The position numbers and the translations under genes are program-made. 64,000 nt of DNA, taken from contig CAWHXF010000027.1 in the NCBI GenBank assembly GCA_963833195.1, forward strand, positions 3,224,001-3,288,000. Reading direction: 5' to 3'. Below the pieces are notes generated by a model. That model ran no database searches. It saw only the letters and a list, made by a program, of their open reading frames with translations, and was not told the DNA's origin. Of the stretch, positions 62,265 through 64,000 are shown piece by piece. This stretch comes from Granulosicoccus sp963833195 (GTDB lineage Bacteria > Pseudomonadota > Gammaproteobacteria > Granulosicoccales > Granulosicoccaceae). Positions within the stretch are counted from its first letter, which is position 1, and the number at the start of each line of letters is the position of its first letter.

Positions 62265-63512
62265 TCAGCCCCCGAAGGCCGCGTACGCCGCCGCCTGCAC
62301 GCGCTGGCCGAGCGGCACGGCCGAGCCGATGTACTGCGCCATCACGATGCCCGAGAAGCGCCGCGCCCGGTCGACCCAGAACCAGGTCGAGGCCGCGCCC
62401 GACCAGCCGCCCTCGCCGGGCGCGCTCAGGTGCAGGGCCTCGCCGGGGTCCACGAGCACGCGTCCCGCGAGGCCCCAGCCGTAGCCGTCGAGCCGCTTGC
62501 CGGCGATCGCGATCGGTCGCTGCGCCGGGGGGAGCCGGTCGGTCCACATCAGATCGAGCATAGGCGCGGACAACAGGCGCACGCCGTCGGCCGTCGTGCC
62601 GTCCATGCAGGCGTCGACGAAGCGCAGGTAGTCGCCGAGCGTGGAGACGAGACCGAGCCCGCCGCGCGCGAACCGCCCGGGCGTGTCCACCGGGTAGCTG
62701 CGCGAGACGTCGAGCGCGACCAGCCGCTGCTCCGACTCGTCGAGCTCCTGCGACGGCGCCTCGTGCAGCGGGCGCGAACCGTACATGGGCAGCACCCGCG
62801 AGCGGGCCTCGGGCGAGGCGCCGAAGCCCGTGTCGTGCATGCCGAGCGGGTCGAACAGCCGCGTGCGCAGCACCTCGCCCAGGGGGCGGCCCTCGACGAG
62901 CTCCAGGACGCGCGCCAGCACGTCGGTGCCGTAGCCGTAGTACCAGCACGTCCCCGGCTCGCGCGCGAGCGGGAGCGTGCCCAGCACGTCCACCAGCTCG
63001 GCGAGCGTGCGCGCGCCGTCGGCCAGCAGCTCGGCCTCGCGATAGAGGGTCGCGACGGGGCAATCCGGGATGAAGTCGTACGAGAAACCCGCGCGATGCG
63101 TGAGCAGGTCCTCGATGCGCAGTCCACGCGACGCTTCCGACAGGCGTCCGTCCGGATCGAGCACCTGCGAGCGCGCGAAACCCGGCAGCCAGCGCGACAC
63201 CGGATCGGCGAGCGACAGCGCGCCTTCCTCGACGAGCTGCAGCGCCGCGACCGACACGACCGGCTTGGTCATCGAGTAGATGCGGTAGAGGTCGTCCTCG
63301 GCGAGCGAACGGGTGCGATCGGCATCGGCGTGCCCCGCGCGACCTTCGTCGACGACCGTGCCGCCGCGCCGGACCCGCCAGGCGATACCGGCGAAGCGCC
63401 CCGCCTCGATCTCGCGCGCGGCGGCGAAGGCGGGGCCCACGGAACGATCCGGCAAGGGGGCCGGCAAGGGGGCCGGCAAGGGGGCCGGCAAGGGGCTCGG
63501 ACCGACGCTCAT
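62265..63512 (-). CDS. Serine hydrolase of the class C beta-lactamase/esterase family
   Basis: A 415-residue hydrolase. The SxxK nucleophile pair is SMTK in LYRIYSMTKPVVS. LLTHRAGFSYDF and CWYYGYGTDVLARVLE follow, with the latter holding the family Tyr. The C-terminal WFWVDRARRFSGIVMAQYIGS is EstB-like. There is no signal peptide; the N-terminus is instead a repeated PLPA (residues 7-22) from a 12-bp DNA repeat. Probably a carboxylesterase; substrate unknown. The start ATG overlaps the stop of the HEAT gene (ATGA). Confidence 0.85.
   Translation of the reverse strand: MSVGPSPLPAPLPAPLPAPLPDRSVGPAFAAAREIEAGRFAGIAWRVRRGGTVVDEGRAGHADADRTRSLAEDDLYRIYSMTKPVVSVAALQLVEEGALSLADPVSRWLPGFARSQVLDPDGRLSEASRGLRIEDLLTHRAGFSYDFIPDCPVATLYREAELLADGARTLAELVDVLGTLPLAREPGTCWYYGYGTDVLARVLELVEGRPLGEVLRTRLFDPLGMHDTGFGASPEARSRVLPMYGSRPLHEAPSQELDESEQRLVALDVSRSYPVDTPGRFARGGLGLVSTLGDYLRFVDACMDGTTADGVRLLSAPMLDLMWTDRLPPAQRPIAIAGKRLDGYGWGLAGRVLVDPGEALHLSAPGEGGWSGAASTWFWVDRARRFSGIVMAQYIGSAVPLGQRVQAAAYAAFGG
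63449..63496. repeat. 12-bp minisatellite, four copies
   Basis: ccggcaaggggg occurs at 63449-63460, 63461-63472 and 63473-63484, and a fourth copy (ccggcaaggggc) at 63485-63496. In the minus-strand gene each unit encodes one Pro-Leu-Pro-Ala step. Being a multiple of three, copy-number change would keep the frame. Confidence 0.9.
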
Positions 63513-64000
63513 CGCGTCGCCGGCCGCGTATCGAGGCCTCGCTCGATGGTGGCGACGCGGGCGCGCTCGTCGTCGGGCAACGACATGCGCTTCAGGGCCA
63601 GCAAGGCTCCGCGCCGCGTCCCCTCGTCGGCCGAAGCATCGCCGGCGACGCCGAAGAGCTCGTCGCGTACCGGCGCGCTCTGATCCGGGAAACCCACGAA
63701 CGCGAAGGCGGCGGTCCGGCGCACGCCGGGATCGTCGTCGGAGAGCGCCGAGACCAGCTCGGGGGTATAGGTGGCGTCGTCGCTCCAGCGGGCGAGGATA
63801 TCGATGCTCGTGCGCCGTACCCGCGGGTCCGGATGTGCCGTCAGCAGGGCCACCTGACCCGCGAGCGCGGCCTTGTCCGGGGCAGGCGTGCTTCCGGGCC
63901 GGGCGAGCGCGGTGAGCGCCGGCACGAGCACCTCGCCTTCGGTCTCCGTGGACAACAGCGACGAGACGACCGATCGCGCACCGTCGTCACCCGGCCGCAC
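63509..64000 (-). CDS. HEAT-repeat protein (5' end outside the window)
   Basis: At least 163 residues of a helical-repeat protein; the true start is beyond 64000. HEAT-like pairs are visible: LTAHPDPRVRRTSIDILARW, LSDDDPGVRRTAAFAFVGF and SADEGTRRGALLALKRM. Such repeats bind other proteins. It overlaps the serine hydrolase start by four bases, so the two are likely expressed together. Function unknown. Confidence 0.75.
   Translation of the reverse strand: MRPGDDGARSVVSSLLSTETEGEVLVPALTALARPGSTPAPDKAALAGQVALLTAHPDPRVRRTSIDILARWSDDATYTPELVSALSDDDPGVRRTAAFAFVGFPDQSAPVRDELFGVAGDASADEGTRRGALLALKRMSLPDDERARVATIERGLDTRPATR

Noticed and set aside
63449..63496. CRISPR array
   Set aside because: The 12-bp units are directly adjacent with no spacers and encode protein.

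Overview
The window looks like a chromosomal segment of a high-GC gammaproteobacterium. The gene order ispB / rplU-rpmA-obgE-proB / rpsT / murJ-ribF-ileS-lspA-ispH is the block found in Pseudomonas and relatives, and priA, argS and an FtsN-like SPOR gene are neighbours as in many Gammaproteobacteria. Codons end almost always in G or C. I cannot place the organism below class from sequence alone. I found no rRNA, tRNA or CRISPR array.

Layout. 1-13.9 kb is housekeeping: octaprenyl diphosphate synthase, ribosomal proteins L21, L27 and S20, ObgE, ProB, the lipid II flippase MurJ, RibF, a hybrid histidine kinase lodged between ribF and ileS, IleS, LspA and IspH. 14.2-22.2 kb holds envelope genes: an MscS-type channel with two unassigned companions, a cNMP-binding/HDOD protein, an overlapping pair of outer-membrane barrel and Ig-repeat lipoprotein, a thioredoxin-fold lipoprotein, HemJ and RppH. 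22.4-27.8 kb has an ApbC (Mrp)-Dcd operon, with dcd split by a 377-residue HNH-bearing intein, divergent from metG and a DUF1841 gene.

27.8-41.2 kb is the accessory core. An AAA ATPase and a Uma2-like nuclease sit beside a decayed copy of YdeI-like and TerD sequence. Then comes a YdeI-family gene and a Ter cluster: TerZ-like, TerA-like, DUF475/TerC, TerD, ATP-grasp, a TerD-domain/trypsin-protease fusion, TerB, PRTase-TRSP, HAD phosphatase, PRTase-PELOTA and a CitE/HpcH-type lyase. Several neighbours overlap by 4-13 bases, which implies coupled translation. The set matches the Ter-linked pathway predicted to make a nucleoside-like metabolite; its product is unknown.

41-53 kb returns to envelope and cell-maintenance genes: a peptidoglycan-binding repeat protein divergent from a YcbB-type L,D-transpeptidase, a DadA-like oxidase, MazG, a YfaZ-like porin, an hrpA split by a one-base frameshift, a REP-associated (RAYT) transposase and a SPOR protein. 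53-64 kb carries argS, priA with two DnaA boxes just upstream, the three-subunit proton-pumping transhydrogenase (PntA bearing an extra helix-hairpin-helix tail), hemH, a serine beta-lactamase-like hydrolase and a HEAT-repeat gene cut by the window end.
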